From an uncultured Eubacteriales bacterium (GTDB lineage: Bacteria > Bacillota > Clostridia > Oscillospirales > Acutalibacteraceae), in assembly GCA_905198155.1 (NCBI GenBank), contig CAJKBQ010000019.1:1-56934 (forward strand): DNA of 56,934 nucleotides. The letters are read 5' to 3'. The notes under the pieces are model-generated. The model did no database searches. It was given only the letters and a program-made list of their open reading frames with translations, and was not told where the DNA came from. Below are positions 33,142 through 42,221 of the stretch, piece by piece. Within the stretch, counting starts at the first letter, position 1. Each line of letters opens with the position of its first letter. The position numbers and the translations under genes were made by a program.

Positions 33142-34350
33142 GTGAAGTTTCGCCGACCAAATCTCAACAGCCGGTGGATTCCGTACACGGTTGCAACGTG
33201 CGCTGCGGTCACGCTGTACGTTGTGTTGACGCACCTGAGCAATATTTGGCAAGCTTTTTCGCGGCTGTACTCGTATGTATCGCCGGTACTGATCGGAATT
33301 GCGGTAGCCTATTTGCTGAATCCGGTAGTCAATTTCTTTGCGGAACGCTGCTTCGGCCGCTTGAAACACCGGCGGCTGGCGCGCGGGTTGGGCCTGATTA
33401 TCACGGTGCTGCTGCTGCTGGCGACGTTGGCGCTGATCCTGTGGTCGATCATCCCGCACCTGGTCGAAAACCTGGAGCGGCTGGTCAGCAACCTGGATGT
33501 GTACGTCGCGCAGGTGCAGAAGCAGCTGGAACGGCTGAGCGAACGGTTTGAATTTTTGCAGTTTGAAGCGCAGGACACACAGGTGTGGACCAATCTGCTG
33601 AAAAAGGCGCTGTCGTGGCTGCCGGAAAATCTGCCGGCGATTCTGGACGCTTCGGTGCAGATCGGGAGCGGCGTGGTCAACGCTGTGGTGATTTTCATCA
33701 TCGCGCTGTATATCCTGATGGACAAAGACCGGCTGCTGCGCGGGGTCAAAAAGACCGCGATCCTGTTTTTGTCGCCAAAGACGTACACCCGGCTGCGCAC
33801 GTTCTTCCGGCAGTGCAACAGCATCGTGCTGCGGTACTTCGGGAGCGACCTGCTGGATTCGCTGATCGTGGGCGTGGCCAATGTGATCTTCATGTTGATC
33901 GCCCGAATGCCGTATGTTGCGCTGATTTCCGTGATCGTCGGCGTAACGAATCTGCTGCCTACGTTTGGGCCGATCATCGGGGCGGTGCCGTCGGCGCTGA
34001 TCCTGCTGCTGGTCGATCCGTGGACGGCGCTGTGGTTTATCGTGTGGACGCTGATCCTGCAAACGATCGACGGCTATGTGATTAAGCCGCTGCTGCATGG
34101 CGACACCATGGGCTTGCCCGCGGTGTGGATACTCGTGTCAATTATCGTCGGCGGGCGAATATTCGGCGTGCTGGGGTTGCTGCTCGCGATCCCGTTTGCC
34201 GCCATCTGCTCGTACCTGCTCGATAAAATCATATCAAAGAAACAGCTCCGCGTAGAGGCACAGCTTGCTGCTGAACAGCCCGATTCGGCGGACGCGGAAG
34301 GAAAGGAACAACCTCAAGATGAACAACATGACTGTAATGAATCGAACTGA
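33142..34350 (+). CDS. AI-2E (PerM/YdiK) family transporter
   Basis: 402 residues from a GTG start chosen because AAGGAGG lies nine bases before it. About eight membrane helices; the long soluble loop at residues 90-160 contains LVENLERLVSNLDVYVAQVQKQLERL. The family signature is LIARMPYVALISVIVGVTNLLPTFGPIIGAVPSALILLLV, followed by IKPLLHGDTMGLPAVWILVSIIVGGRIFGVLGLLLAIPFAA. Members export AI-2, peptides or ions; substrate unknown here. The Glu/Asp-rich tail overlaps the next gene by 32 bases. Confidence 0.88.
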   Translation: MKFRRPNLNSRWIPYTVATCAAVTLYVVLTHLSNIWQAFSRLYSYVSPVLIGIAVAYLLNPVVNFFAERCFGRLKHRRLARGLGLIITVLLLLATLALILWSIIPHLVENLERLVSNLDVYVAQVQKQLERLSERFEFLQFEAQDTQVWTNLLKKALSWLPENLPAILDASVQIGSGVVNAVVIFIIALYILMDKDRLLRGVKKTAILFLSPKTYTRLRTFFRQCNSIVLRYFGSDLLDSLIVGVANVIFMLIARMPYVALISVIVGVTNLLPTFGPIIGAVPSALILLLVDPWTALWFIVWTLILQTIDGYVIKPLLHGDTMGLPAVWILVSIIVGGRIFGVLGLLLAIPFAAICSYLLDKIISKKQLRVEAQLAAEQPDSADAEGKEQPQDEQHDCNESN

Positions 34351-34546
34351 TTGCTTTGCGTACGACAGCCGCAAAAATCAATGCACCGCGCTGACGGTGT
34401 CCAGCTGCGCGGACTGTCCGTTTTACAAATCCGCCGAGCAGGAAACCGACGAACTGAAAAAGGTTGCGCGCCGTTTAGCGATGATGGGAATTACGCCCAA
34501 AATGCGCACGGTGCGGATGCCGGCAGTATCTTCTGCGGAAGACTGA
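34319..34546 (+). CDS. Small Cys-rich protein, possible zinc binder
   Basis: 75 residues starting MNNMTVMNRTDCFAY after AAAGGA. It has four Cys in DCFAYDSRKNQCTALTVSSCADCPFYK, a pattern suited to a zinc knuckle, then a helical basic tail. Similar short C-x(8)-C-x(8)-C-x2-C-PFYK proteins are widespread in Clostridia without known function. It overlaps the transporter gene end and lies 40 bases before the HAD gene. Confidence 0.65.
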   Translation: MNNMTVMNRTDCFAYDSRKNQCTALTVSSCADCPFYKSAEQETDELKKVARRLAMMGITPKMRTVRMPAVSSAED

Positions 34547-34586
34547 ACGGACATTGCTGCGACAGGAAACGGAGTGTGAAAACCAG

Positions 34587-35249
34587 ATGCTGAAATTGTG
34601 TATTTTTGACATGGACGGGACAGCGGTGAACAGCCTGCGTTCGATCGCATACTTTGCGAACCAGACGCTGGTGCGCAACGGATTTGCGCCGTATCCGGAC
34701 GATGCGTACAAAACCATGGTCGGCAACGGCGCGGCCAAGCTGGTGCGCCGGATGATCGACGGCCGCGGCGGCAACGACGCGCAGTACCGCGCCGTGCTGG
34801 CGGAGTATAACCTGACGTACGATTCCAACCCGTTATTCCGTGCGGCAGCGTACGACGGGATCGTGGATGTGATGGATGCGCTGCGCACCAAAGGTGTTGC
34901 GATTGCGATTCTGTCCAACAAGCCGCATACGACCACCTGCCAGATCGCGCAGGGGTTGTTTGGCGACCGCGTGGACGCGTGCTTCGGCGGGCGCGACGGC
35001 GTGCCGCTGAAACCGGCGCCGGATGCGGTCAATGCGCTGATGGCGCAGTTTGACGCGTCGCCGGCAGAGTGCCTGTACATCGGCGACACGGCGACCGATA
35101 TGGAGACTGCGGCCAATGCGGGCGTGTTTTCGATCGGCGCGGAGTGGGGATTCCGGTCGGTGGACGAGCTGAAAAATGCGGGCGCGGGTGCGCTTGCGGC
35201 GCAGCCGTCGGATATTCTGGCCATTGCGGCGGAAAAGTTTGGAATTTAA
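34587..35249 (+). CDS. HAD-superfamily phosphatase (phosphoglycolate phosphatase-like)
   Basis: 220 residues. Motif I is CIFDMDGTAVNS (nucleophile Asp), motif II AIAILSNKP (Ser/Asn), motif III Lys in VPLKPAPD and motif IV LYIGDTATDMETAANAG. The helical cap of about 65 residues after motif I makes it subclass IA, like Gph or PgmB. The start MLKLCIF follows GGAG at 12 bases. Substrate unknown. It ends the operon. Confidence 0.88.
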   Translation: MLKLCIFDMDGTAVNSLRSIAYFANQTLVRNGFAPYPDDAYKTMVGNGAAKLVRRMIDGRGGNDAQYRAVLAEYNLTYDSNPLFRAAAYDGIVDVMDALRTKGVAIAILSNKPHTTTCQIAQGLFGDRVDACFGGRDGVPLKPAPDAVNALMAQFDASPAECLYIGDTATDMETAANAGVFSIGAEWGFRSVDELKNAGAGALAAQPSDILAIAAEKFGI

Positions 35250-35267
35250 TTTTTTGGATGTATTTGG

Positions 35268-35303
35268 AAGGGTGCATCCCCAGAAGGCTGGGGGTGCACC
35301 CTT
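35268..35303 (+). terminator. Terminator of the AI-2E/HAD operon
   Basis: AAGGGTGCATCCCCAG and CTGGGGGTGCACCCTT pair with a four-base loop, followed by TTGTTTTT. Confidence 0.85.
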
Positions 35304-35323
35304 TTGTTTTTGTTGAATAAAAT

Positions 35324-36523
35324 TTACTTCCGCCCAACCGTCGCCGGAGCGGTTTCCTGCGTTTGCAGCCAATCAGTGAAATCCGGCGCATCATCGATTT
35401 TTTCTGTCAGACGGATGATTTTTCCGTCCTGTGTAAGGGCGGACGCCCCGTCTTTTTCGACGAAGATTTGGTCGATCGCCGGAAACGTGCCGAGCGCCAC
35501 TTGGTTGGAGCAGTCATACACCGTACCGTCGGTCTGCTGAATATAAACCCAGCCTTCATAGTCCTTGCCGCCGGAGACGCCGCAGTCGAACAGTCGCGCG
35601 ACGTTGGAACAGTAAGCTTCCGGCACAGTGGGGAAGTCGGTGCGCAGATAATTCGAGTCGGTTTTGCTGGCAAATTGGTTATACATCACTTGCAGCAGGG
35701 TACCGTTACTTTGCAGCGCAAGCAGCGTGTCCTGGCATACCGCGATTTGGACAATTTCCGCCCATTCTGCGATGATTGAGACAATGGGAGATTTTGCATA
35801 CGCATACACATGACCATCATCGCAAAGGACAGCGCCGTAGGAACCGCAAGCCAGCTGGCGCACGATGGGATCCAGCGTTTCGTCTGTCTGCACATAGTCG
35901 CCGTCGTGGAAACTGTGCAGTCGGGAAATTTCTTCGCCGTCCATGCCGTACAAAAACGCCGCAGCCTCCATTGCGGCGGGATATGACCCACCGCCGAAGT
36001 ATACGGGGTACAGCGCACGGACATTTTTCCAGCAGGGGAGGAGGGTCAGGATTTCGGCGGCGCTGTCCAGCGTTTTTTCTGAGTTGCCGTCCTGCATATG
36101 CAGCGACACCCCGCGCACCGTGCCGTCCTGCATCAGCACATACACCATGCCCCATGTGCGGTAAACGCTGCGCACCCCGGTCAGTCCGTCCGGCGCGGCG
36201 GTGGTATCAACCGGTGCGCCGGGTTCGTAACCGTAGTTCAGATCGCCGGTTTTGAGAAATTCCGGATAATAATGCAAGGTGCCGGCGCTGTCCACATATG
36301 CGCAGTCACGGGCAATGGTGCATTGCATGAAGGCCGGGTCGTTGGAAAGCGCAAGCGAAGCTTTGGCAGGGGCTTCGGATGACGAAACCGGCGCCGTGCT
36401 GGATATGGGTGCGGTGCTGGACGGTGCGGGCGGGGGCGTGCTGGATGCGGGGGATGCGGCGCAGCCGGAGAGTAGTGCGGCGGTCAGCAGCGCGGCGAGG
36501 GAGATGCGCAGAGTGGATTTCAT
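35324..36523 (-). CDS. Lipoprotein with RCC1-like propeller repeats
   Basis: 399 residues. Lipoprotein signal with lipobox LLSGC, a Ser/Pro/Ala-rich linker to about residue 52, then repeated units ending in strands around xDGTVxxx: VLMQDGTVRGVS, LCDDGHVYAYAK, LLALQSNGTLLQVM, WVYIQQTDGTVYDC, SALTQDGKIIRLT. These resemble RCC1/ATS1-type beta-propeller blades. It is extracytoplasmic, ligand unknown. The same type of domain occurs in the two proteins at 43832-46729. Two tandem promoters lie about 230 bases upstream. Confidence 0.65.
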   Translation of the reverse strand: MKSTLRISLAALLTAALLSGCAASPASSTPPPAPSSTAPISSTAPVSSSEAPAKASLALSNDPAFMQCTIARDCAYVDSAGTLHYYPEFLKTGDLNYGYEPGAPVDTTAAPDGLTGVRSVYRTWGMVYVLMQDGTVRGVSLHMQDGNSEKTLDSAAEILTLLPCWKNVRALYPVYFGGGSYPAAMEAAAFLYGMDGEEISRLHSFHDGDYVQTDETLDPIVRQLACGSYGAVLCDDGHVYAYAKSPIVSIIAEWAEIVQIAVCQDTLLALQSNGTLLQVMYNQFASKTDSNYLRTDFPTVPEAYCSNVARLFDCGVSGGKDYEGWVYIQQTDGTVYDCSNQVALGTFPAIDQIFVEKDGASALTQDGKIIRLTEKIDDAPDFTDWLQTQETAPATVGRK

Positions 36524-36752
36524 GTTGACGGGACCTCCTTTTTATTTTCGTCCGATGGGGGCCGGAGCGCTCCGCCGGATTTTTGACATATTTCCGCGCA
36601 CGCCAAATCGGCCGCCACGAGTATCCCAACCAACTTCGTGCAGCCTGTGCATATTATCGATGTAAGCCAACAATCCAACGGCAAAGCGATAAATGCACAG
36701 TGCGGGTGCGCAACTGCGATCTTTCCTTTTGCCAACCAATCTCTTAATCGTA

Positions 36753-36816
36753 TTATAGCATGGCGAATGTCAAATTGTCAAGCGTTATAGCATGGCGAAT
36801 GTCAAATTGTCAAGCG
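36753..36816 (-). repeat. Perfect 2 x 32-bp tandem repeat that duplicates a promoter
   Basis: The 32-base unit at 36753-36784 is repeated without change at 36785-36816. Each copy gives TTGACA, an 18-base spacer and TATAA on the minus strand: -35 at 36776-36781 with TATAAT at 36752-36757, and -35 at 36808-36813 with TATAAC at 36784-36789. Both point to the propeller lipoprotein gene. Confidence 0.85.
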
Positions 36817-36848
36817 ATTGCGTAAAAATTTTCCGCAGAATTTCAAAC

Positions 36849-36883
36849 AAAAACAGCGAATCCCCAACGGATTCGCTGTTTTT
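36849..36883 (-). terminator. Terminator of the 2-oxoglutarate synthesis operon
   Basis: AAAAACAGCGAATCC and GGATTCGCTGTTTTT form a perfect 15-bp stem with a five-base loop, about 30 bases after the icd stop. Confidence 0.9.
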
Positions 36884-36912
36884 GCAATATTTGGAATATT
36901 CAGAATGTGCGA

Positions 36913-38130
36913 TTATTCGCCCAGCGCCGCCGCGAGCCGCGACCGGATCGCAGCCAAGAATGCCGCCGAATTGACCGCGTGCGCTTCCGTGCCCGGCGTG
37001 ACCAGACCGACGAGATCTTTAGTCATAATCCCGTCGTTCAGCGTCGCGATGCAGGCGCTCTCCAACGCGTCGGCAAAATGCACCAAATCAGGAAGCTGAT
37101 CCAGCTCGCCGCGCTTGCGCAGCGCGCCCGACCATGCGTAGATGGTCGCCATCGGGTTGGTGGAGGTTTCTTCGCCTTTCAGGTAGCGGTAGTAGTGGCG
37201 GGTGACGGTGCCGTGCGCCGCTTCGTATTCGTAGATGCCGTCCGGCGAGACGAGCACGCTCGTCATCATAGCCAGCGACCCGAACGCCGTGGACACCATG
37301 TCGCTCATCACGTCGCCGTCGTAGTTTTTGCACACCCAGATAAATCCGCCTTTGCTGCGGATCACGCGCGCCACGGCGTCGTCGATCAACGTGTAAAAAT
37401 ATTCAATCCCCAGCTGCTCAAACTGCGCTTTGTAGTGCTGCTCGTAAATGTCCGCAAACAGCAGCTTGAACGTCTGGTCGTACTGTTTGGAGATGGTGTC
37501 TTTGGTGGAAAACCACAGATCCTGCTTGGTTTGAATCGCGTAGCGGAAGCACGAATGCGCGAACAATTCGATCGACGAATCTTTGTTGTACTGCGCTTGC
37601 AGCACGCCGGGGCACTCGAAGTCGTACACCGTTTTGCGGAATGTTTCGCCATCCTCGCCGGTGAACAGCAGCTCCGCCTTGCCCTTGCCCGGCACGCGGT
37701 ATTCAGTGGCTTTGTATACGTCGCCATACGCGTGCCGCGCGATGGTGATCGGCTTTTCCCAGTTGCGCACCGCGGGCTTCACGGCGTCGATCAGGATCGG
37801 CGCGCGGAACACCGTGCCGTCCAGAATGGCGCGGATGGTGCCGTTCGGGCTTTTCCACATTTCGGACAGGTGGTATTCCTCCACACGCTGGCGATTGGGC
37901 GTGATGGTGGCGCATTTGACGGACACGCCGTATTTTTTGTTGGCGTTGGCGGCGTCAATCGTCACCTGATCTTTTGTTTCTTCGCGGTGTACCAGCGACA
38001 GGTCGTAATATTCCGTTTTCAGGTCCACGAACGGCAGAATCAGCTCATCCTTAATCATTTGCCACAGGATGCGGGTCATTTCGTCGCCGTCCATCTCGAC
38101 CAGCGGGGTTTTCATCTGAATTTTTTGCAT
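36913..38130 (-). CDS. icd: Isocitrate dehydrogenase (NADP, type II)
   Basis: 405 residues; start MQKIQMKTPLVEMDGDEMTR after AAGGGAG. The type II (eukaryote-like) form is shown by MDGDEMTRILWQ, CATITPNRQRVEEY, WKSPNGTIRAILDGTVFR, DDAVARVIRSKGGFIWVCKNYDGDV and FGSLAMMTSVLVSPDG with EAAHGTVTRHY. It converts isocitrate to 2-oxoglutarate with CO2 release. It is last in an operon with citrate synthase and aconitase, 53 bases after acn. NADP preference is family knowledge, not tested. Confidence 0.95.
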   Translation of the reverse strand: MQKIQMKTPLVEMDGDEMTRILWQMIKDELILPFVDLKTEYYDLSLVHREETKDQVTIDAANANKKYGVSVKCATITPNRQRVEEYHLSEMWKSPNGTIRAILDGTVFRAPILIDAVKPAVRNWEKPITIARHAYGDVYKATEYRVPGKGKAELLFTGEDGETFRKTVYDFECPGVLQAQYNKDSSIELFAHSCFRYAIQTKQDLWFSTKDTISKQYDQTFKLLFADIYEQHYKAQFEQLGIEYFYTLIDDAVARVIRSKGGFIWVCKNYDGDVMSDMVSTAFGSLAMMTSVLVSPDGIYEYEAAHGTVTRHYYRYLKGEETSTNPMATIYAWSGALRKRGELDQLPDLVHFADALESACIATLNDGIMTKDLVGLVTPGTEAHAVNSAAFLAAIRSRLAAALGE

Positions 38131-38183
38131 CGGTTTGCGCTCCCTTTCTGAATTGCAGTGTCCTTGCTCGGCAAAATCCGCGG

Positions 38184-40109
38184 TTATCCGCGCTTGGTGT
38201 ACGGTAGCAGCCCGCCCGCCATCAGCATATCGGCCTGCCGCTGCGTGAACGCGCACACCAGCGGAATCTGCGCGCCGGTGGTGCAGTCGGTCAGCGTGAC
38301 TGTGCCGCGGCGCAGCGCCGCGTGGATGTCGGTCAGCGCCAGCTCGTCGCCTTGGGACAGCTTGTCGTAATCGTCGGGGTTTGCGAACGTCAGCGGCAAA
38401 ATCCCGGCGTTAATCAGGTTGGCGGCATGAATCCGCGCGAAGCTTTTGGCGACCACGGCTTTCACGCCGAGATACAGCGGCACCAGCGCCGCGTGTTCGC
38501 GCGAGGATCCCTGACCATAGTTGACACCGCCGACGATGATGGAACTGCCGGCCGCTTTGGCGCGCTCGGCGAATGTTTCGTCGCACACGGCGAAGCAGAA
38601 TTTCGACAGGTACGGGATGTTGGAACGGTAGGGTAGAATCTTGGCCCCGGCCGGCATGATGTGGTCGGTGGTGATGTTGTCGCCGACTTTCAGCGTCAGC
38701 GGCGCAGCGATTTCGTCGGCCAGCGGCTGCGTGGTCGGGAACGGCTTGATGTTCGGCCCGCGCAGAATTTCGACGGCGTCGGCTTCTTCGGCGGATGCAG
38801 GCATCAGCACCGCGGTGTCGTTGATTTTGAACGCGTCCGGCATTTGAATTTCGGGGTAATCGCCGAGCGTGCGCGGGTCAGTGATGTGGCCGGTGAGGGC
38901 GGACGCGGCCGCGATTTCCGGCGAGACCAGGTACACCTGCGCGTCTTTGGTGCCGCTGCGGCCTTCAAAGTTGCGGTTGAACGTCCGCAGCGATACGCCG
39001 CCCGAATTCGGCGAGAAGCCCATCCCGATGCACGGGCCGCACGCACATTCCAGCACGCGCGCACCGGCGGCGATGATGTCGGACAATGCGCCGCAGTCGG
39101 CGAGCATCGTCAGCACTTGCTTGGAGCCGGGGGAGACGGAGAGACTGACGGAATCGGCGATTTTTTTGCCTTTCAGGATGGCCGCGACGCGCAGCATATC
39201 GCGCAGCGACGAGTTGGTGCAGGAGCCGATACAGACCTGATCGACGCGCACGTCGCGCAGCTCCGACGCGCGGCGCACGTTGTCCGGCATATGCGGGCAG
39301 GCCATCAGCGGTTCCAGCGTGCTCAGGTCGATGTCGATCACACGGTCATACACCGCGTCGGGGTCGCTGGCCAGCGGGATGTAGTCCGCTTCGCGGCCCT
39401 GCGCCGCCAAAAACGCGCGGGTCGTCTCGTCCGACGGGAAGATCGACGTGGTGGCGCCCAGCTCGGTGCCCATGTTGGTGATGGTGGCGCGTTCCGGCAC
39501 GCTCAGCGTGCGGACGCCTTCGCCGCCCCATTCGATGATCGCGCCGACGCCGCCTTTCACCGACAGAATCCGCAGGATTTCGAGGCTGACGTCTTTCGCG
39601 CTGACCCACGGGCGCAGATGGCCGGTCAGGTTCACTTTGAACATTTTGGGCATGGTGATGTAGTATGCGCCGCCGCCCATGGCGACCGCAACGTCCATCC
39701 CGCCCGCGCCCATCGCCAGCATTCCGATGCCGCCGCCGGTGGGGGTGTGACTGTCGGATCCGATGAGCGTTTTGCCCGGCTTGCCGAACCGTTCCAGGTG
39801 AACCTGGTGGCAGATGCCATTGCCGGGGCGCGAAAAGCGGATGCCGTATTTGCGCGCGACGGACTGGATATAGCGGTGGTCGTCGGCGTTTTCAAACCCG
39901 GATTGCAGCGTGTTGTGGTCGATGTAGGCGACGGACAGCTCCGTGCGGACGCGCGGAATTCCGATCGCTTCAAATTCGAGGTACGCCATCGTGCCGGTGG
40001 CGTCCTGCGTGAGCGTTTGGTCGATGCGCAGCGCGATTTCGCTGCCGGGGGTCATTTCGCCGGAGATCAGGTGATCCCGGATGATTTTTTGTGCAATGGT
40101 CAGTCCCAT
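38184..40109 (-). CDS. acn: Aconitate hydratase
   Basis: 641 residues, the shorter clostridial form. The 4Fe-4S ligands are in CIGSCTNSS and in CACGPCIGMG. Substrate motifs are GSDSHTPTGGGIGML near residue 110 and VGGVNYGQGSSREHAALVP in the swivel domain. It interconverts citrate and isocitrate. Located between the GntR regulator and icd in the same operon. The Ser in GSSREH is the catalytic base. Confidence 0.94.
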   Translation of the reverse strand: MGLTIAQKIIRDHLISGEMTPGSEIALRIDQTLTQDATGTMAYLEFEAIGIPRVRTELSVAYIDHNTLQSGFENADDHRYIQSVARKYGIRFSRPGNGICHQVHLERFGKPGKTLIGSDSHTPTGGGIGMLAMGAGGMDVAVAMGGGAYYITMPKMFKVNLTGHLRPWVSAKDVSLEILRILSVKGGVGAIIEWGGEGVRTLSVPERATITNMGTELGATTSIFPSDETTRAFLAAQGREADYIPLASDPDAVYDRVIDIDLSTLEPLMACPHMPDNVRRASELRDVRVDQVCIGSCTNSSLRDMLRVAAILKGKKIADSVSLSVSPGSKQVLTMLADCGALSDIIAAGARVLECACGPCIGMGFSPNSGGVSLRTFNRNFEGRSGTKDAQVYLVSPEIAAASALTGHITDPRTLGDYPEIQMPDAFKINDTAVLMPASAEEADAVEILRGPNIKPFPTTQPLADEIAAPLTLKVGDNITTDHIMPAGAKILPYRSNIPYLSKFCFAVCDETFAERAKAAGSSIIVGGVNYGQGSSREHAALVPLYLGVKAVVAKSFARIHAANLINAGILPLTFANPDDYDKLSQGDELALTDIHAALRRGTVTLTDCTTGAQIPLVCAFTQRQADMLMAGGLLPYTKRG

Positions 40110-40149
40110 TTCGTCCAGATCCTTTCCGTATCAGAAAAATTGTGACGGG

Positions 40150-40791
40150 TTACGACGCACCCACGATATGCACGCGGGCATTGTGAATGTGCGCGATGGT
40201 CAGCTGCTCGGCGCGGTCGGCGTCGTGCGCAGCGATGGCGTCGTAAATTGCGCGATGCTCTTCCAGCGAGTGGTGCGCGCGGCTGGTGTTGGCAACGGAT
40301 GCACGGCGGTATTTCAGAATCTTGCGGTGCAGACTGCTCAGCGTGTCGCACAGCGGGGTGCTGCCGCACAGCTGGTAAATTTTCTCGTGAAACGCGCTGT
40401 CCATATTTTTGATGTTGTCGGCGTCGCCCTTTTCCACGTAAAATTCCTGCAGATCAACGATTTCTTTCAGCTCGTGCAGCGCGCTGTCCGTCACGTTCTG
40501 CGCGGCATAGCGGGCGGCCATGCCCTCGATGCGCTGGCGGATTTCGTAAATGGCGTCGATGTCTTCGCGGGAGATGCCGATCACCACCGCGCCTTTGGAG
40601 CGCATCTCGATGATGTGCTCCTGTTCCAGGCGGCGGAGCGCTTCGCGGATGGGGGTGCGGCTGACGCCCAGCTTTTCGGACAGGCGGGTTTCGGTCAGCA
40701 CTTCGCCGCGGGCGTATTCGCCGCTGAGGATGTCGTGCTCCAGCTTTTCAAATACCTGGTCGGCAATGGAAACGCTTCGATGTTCCATCAT
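40150..40791 (-). CDS. GntR-family regulator (FCD/FadR subgroup)
   Basis: 213 residues. The winged helix has GEVLTETRLSEKLGVSRTPIREALRRLEQEHII; the C-terminal all-helical FCD domain has metal or ligand residues in the patterns IYEIRQRIEG, DSAFHEKIYQLC and HRAIYDAIAAHD (Asp and three His). It lies inside the citrate synthase-aconitase-icd operon, so it probably senses a carboxylate of that pathway, such as citrate or 2-oxoglutarate, and binds the palindrome at 42204-42221. That link is inference. Confidence 0.88.
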   Translation of the reverse strand: MMEHRSVSIADQVFEKLEHDILSGEYARGEVLTETRLSEKLGVSRTPIREALRRLEQEHIIEMRSKGAVVIGISREDIDAIYEIRQRIEGMAARYAAQNVTDSALHELKEIVDLQEFYVEKGDADNIKNMDSAFHEKIYQLCGSTPLCDTLSSLHRKILKYRRASVANTSRAHHSLEEHRAIYDAIAAHDADRAEQLTIAHIHNARVHIVGAS

Positions 40792-40813
40792 ATCGGATTG
40801 GTACTCCTTTCGA

Positions 40814-42190
40814 TTACAGCCGGCGGAACCGTCCGCCGGACAGCTGTTCCAGTTTTTCTTCCAATTCGTGCGTAGACAGCGACGATACGCGTCCGCCTTC
40901 GTACTCCCGGTCGATCCATTCTTTCATCGCGATGACCAGCGGGTCGTGCTTGCCGATGGCTTCGCTGGCGGTCAGCTGGTAGTTTTCGTTGATCCAGTAC
41001 GCGATGCCCGCCAGGCCGGAGGTTTTGCCGATCATGACCGACGCGGGGCGGTTCAGCAGCTTTTTGGTGTCGAAAATATTGTAGATTTCTTCGTCCTTCA
41101 GCAGGCCGTCGGCGTGGATCCCGGCGCGGGTTTTGTTGAAGTCGCGGCCGACAAACGGCGTCATCGGCGGGATTTTGTAGCCGATGTTGTGCTTGAAGTA
41201 GTCGGCAATTTCCGTGATTACGGTGGGATCCATCCCGTCCAGCGAACCGCGCAGCGCGGCGTATTCCATTACCATCGCTTCCAGCGGGATGTTGCCGGTG
41301 CGTTCGCCGATGCCGAGCAGCGAGCAGTTGACGCCGCTGGCGCCGTACAGCCACGCGGTGGAGGCGTTGGTCACGGCTTTGTAGAAGTCGTTGTGGCCGT
41401 GCCATTCGAGGTATTCGCTTTGCACGTCGGAGTAATGCTGCAAGCCGTAGATGATGCCCGGTACACTGCGCGGCAGCGCGACTTCTGAATAGGGGATGCC
41501 GTAGCCCATCGTGTCGCACGCGCGAATCCGCACGGGGATGCCCGCCTGGCGCGACAGCTTCATCAGCTCGTTGACGAACGGCACGACGAAACCGTAAAAG
41601 TCGGCGCGGGTGATGTCTTCCAGGTGGCAGCGGGGCATGACCCCGGCTTCAAATGCCAGCGATACGGTTTCCAGATAATGCTTCATGCATTCGGAACGCG
41701 TCATCTTCATCTTTTTGAAGATGTGGTAGTCACTGCAGCTGACGAGGATACCGGTTTCGCGGATGCCCAGGTCGCGCACCAGCTTAAAGTCCTCTTTGCT
41801 GGCGCGAATCCAGGTGGTGATTTCGGGGAATCGCAGACCCAGCTCCTGGCAGCGCTGCACGGCTTCGCGGTCTTTTTTGCTGTAAATAAAAAACTCCGTT
41901 TGACGGATGATCCCGTACGGGCCGCCAAGTTTTGCCATCAGTTTATACAAGTCCACAATCTGATCCACGGTGTACGGATCCACAGACTGCTGACCGTCGC
42001 GGAACGACGTATCGGTGATCCAGATGTCTTCCGGCATCCCCATCGGGACGCGCCGATGGTTGAACGCGATGCGCGGCACACTGTCGTAGGGGTAGATATC
42101 GCGGTACAGGTTGGGGTCTGCGACGTCCTGAAGCGAATACTTGTAGCTTTTCTGTTCGAGCAGGTTGGTTTTGTTGGATATTTCCAGCAT
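40814..42190 (-). CDS. Re-citrate synthase (2-isopropylmalate synthase-like)
   Basis: 458 residues. It is a DRE-TIM metallolyase: ITDTSFRDGQQSVDPYT near residue 60 holds the DxxxRDG motif, and EYLEWHGHNDFYKAV the HxH metal ligands, with CSLLGIGERTGNIPLEAM in between. Length and the opening ISNKTNLLEQKSYKYSLQDVADPNLYRDIYPY-like N-terminus match the oxygen-sensitive Re-citrate synthases known from Clostridium kluyveri and relatives rather than LeuA or homocitrate synthase. Co-transcription with aconitase and icd supports citrate formation. GGAGG precedes the ATG. First gene of the operon. Confidence 0.82.
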   Translation of the reverse strand: MLEISNKTNLLEQKSYKYSLQDVADPNLYRDIYPYDSVPRIAFNHRRVPMGMPEDIWITDTSFRDGQQSVDPYTVDQIVDLYKLMAKLGGPYGIIRQTEFFIYSKKDREAVQRCQELGLRFPEITTWIRASKEDFKLVRDLGIRETGILVSCSDYHIFKKMKMTRSECMKHYLETVSLAFEAGVMPRCHLEDITRADFYGFVVPFVNELMKLSRQAGIPVRIRACDTMGYGIPYSEVALPRSVPGIIYGLQHYSDVQSEYLEWHGHNDFYKAVTNASTAWLYGASGVNCSLLGIGERTGNIPLEAMVMEYAALRGSLDGMDPTVITEIADYFKHNIGYKIPPMTPFVGRDFNKTRAGIHADGLLKDEEIYNIFDTKKLLNRPASVMIGKTSGLAGIAYWINENYQLTASEAIGKHDPLVIAMKEWIDREYEGGRVSSLSTHELEEKLEQLSGGRFRRL

Positions 42191-42203
42191 ACCGGTTCCT
42201 CCT

Positions 42204-42221
42204 TTGTATTAGTGTATACAA
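42204..42221. promoter_or_regulatory. Palindromic operator of the 2-oxoglutarate synthesis operon
   Basis: TTGTATTAGTGTATACAA has perfect TTGTAT/ATACAA arms around six bases. It lies directly after the -10 box and before the ribosome site, suits a GntR dimer, and the operon encodes one. Confidence 0.6.

Larger units (their letters stand above)
36524..36912. other. Intergenic region with duplicated promoter and operon terminator
   Basis: 389 bases. It holds the tandem promoter duplication at 36752-36816 and the long terminator at 36849-36883. Bases 36524-36750 form a leader of about 220 bases for the lipoprotein gene with no convincing gene; short open frames there have no ribosome site. Confidence 0.7.

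Noticed and set aside
36520..36739. Short minus-strand open frames (65-71 codons) between the tandem promoters and the lipoprotein gene.
   Set aside because: They begin at TTG-like or weak starts without a ribosome site and show no recognisable protein features; treated as leader.
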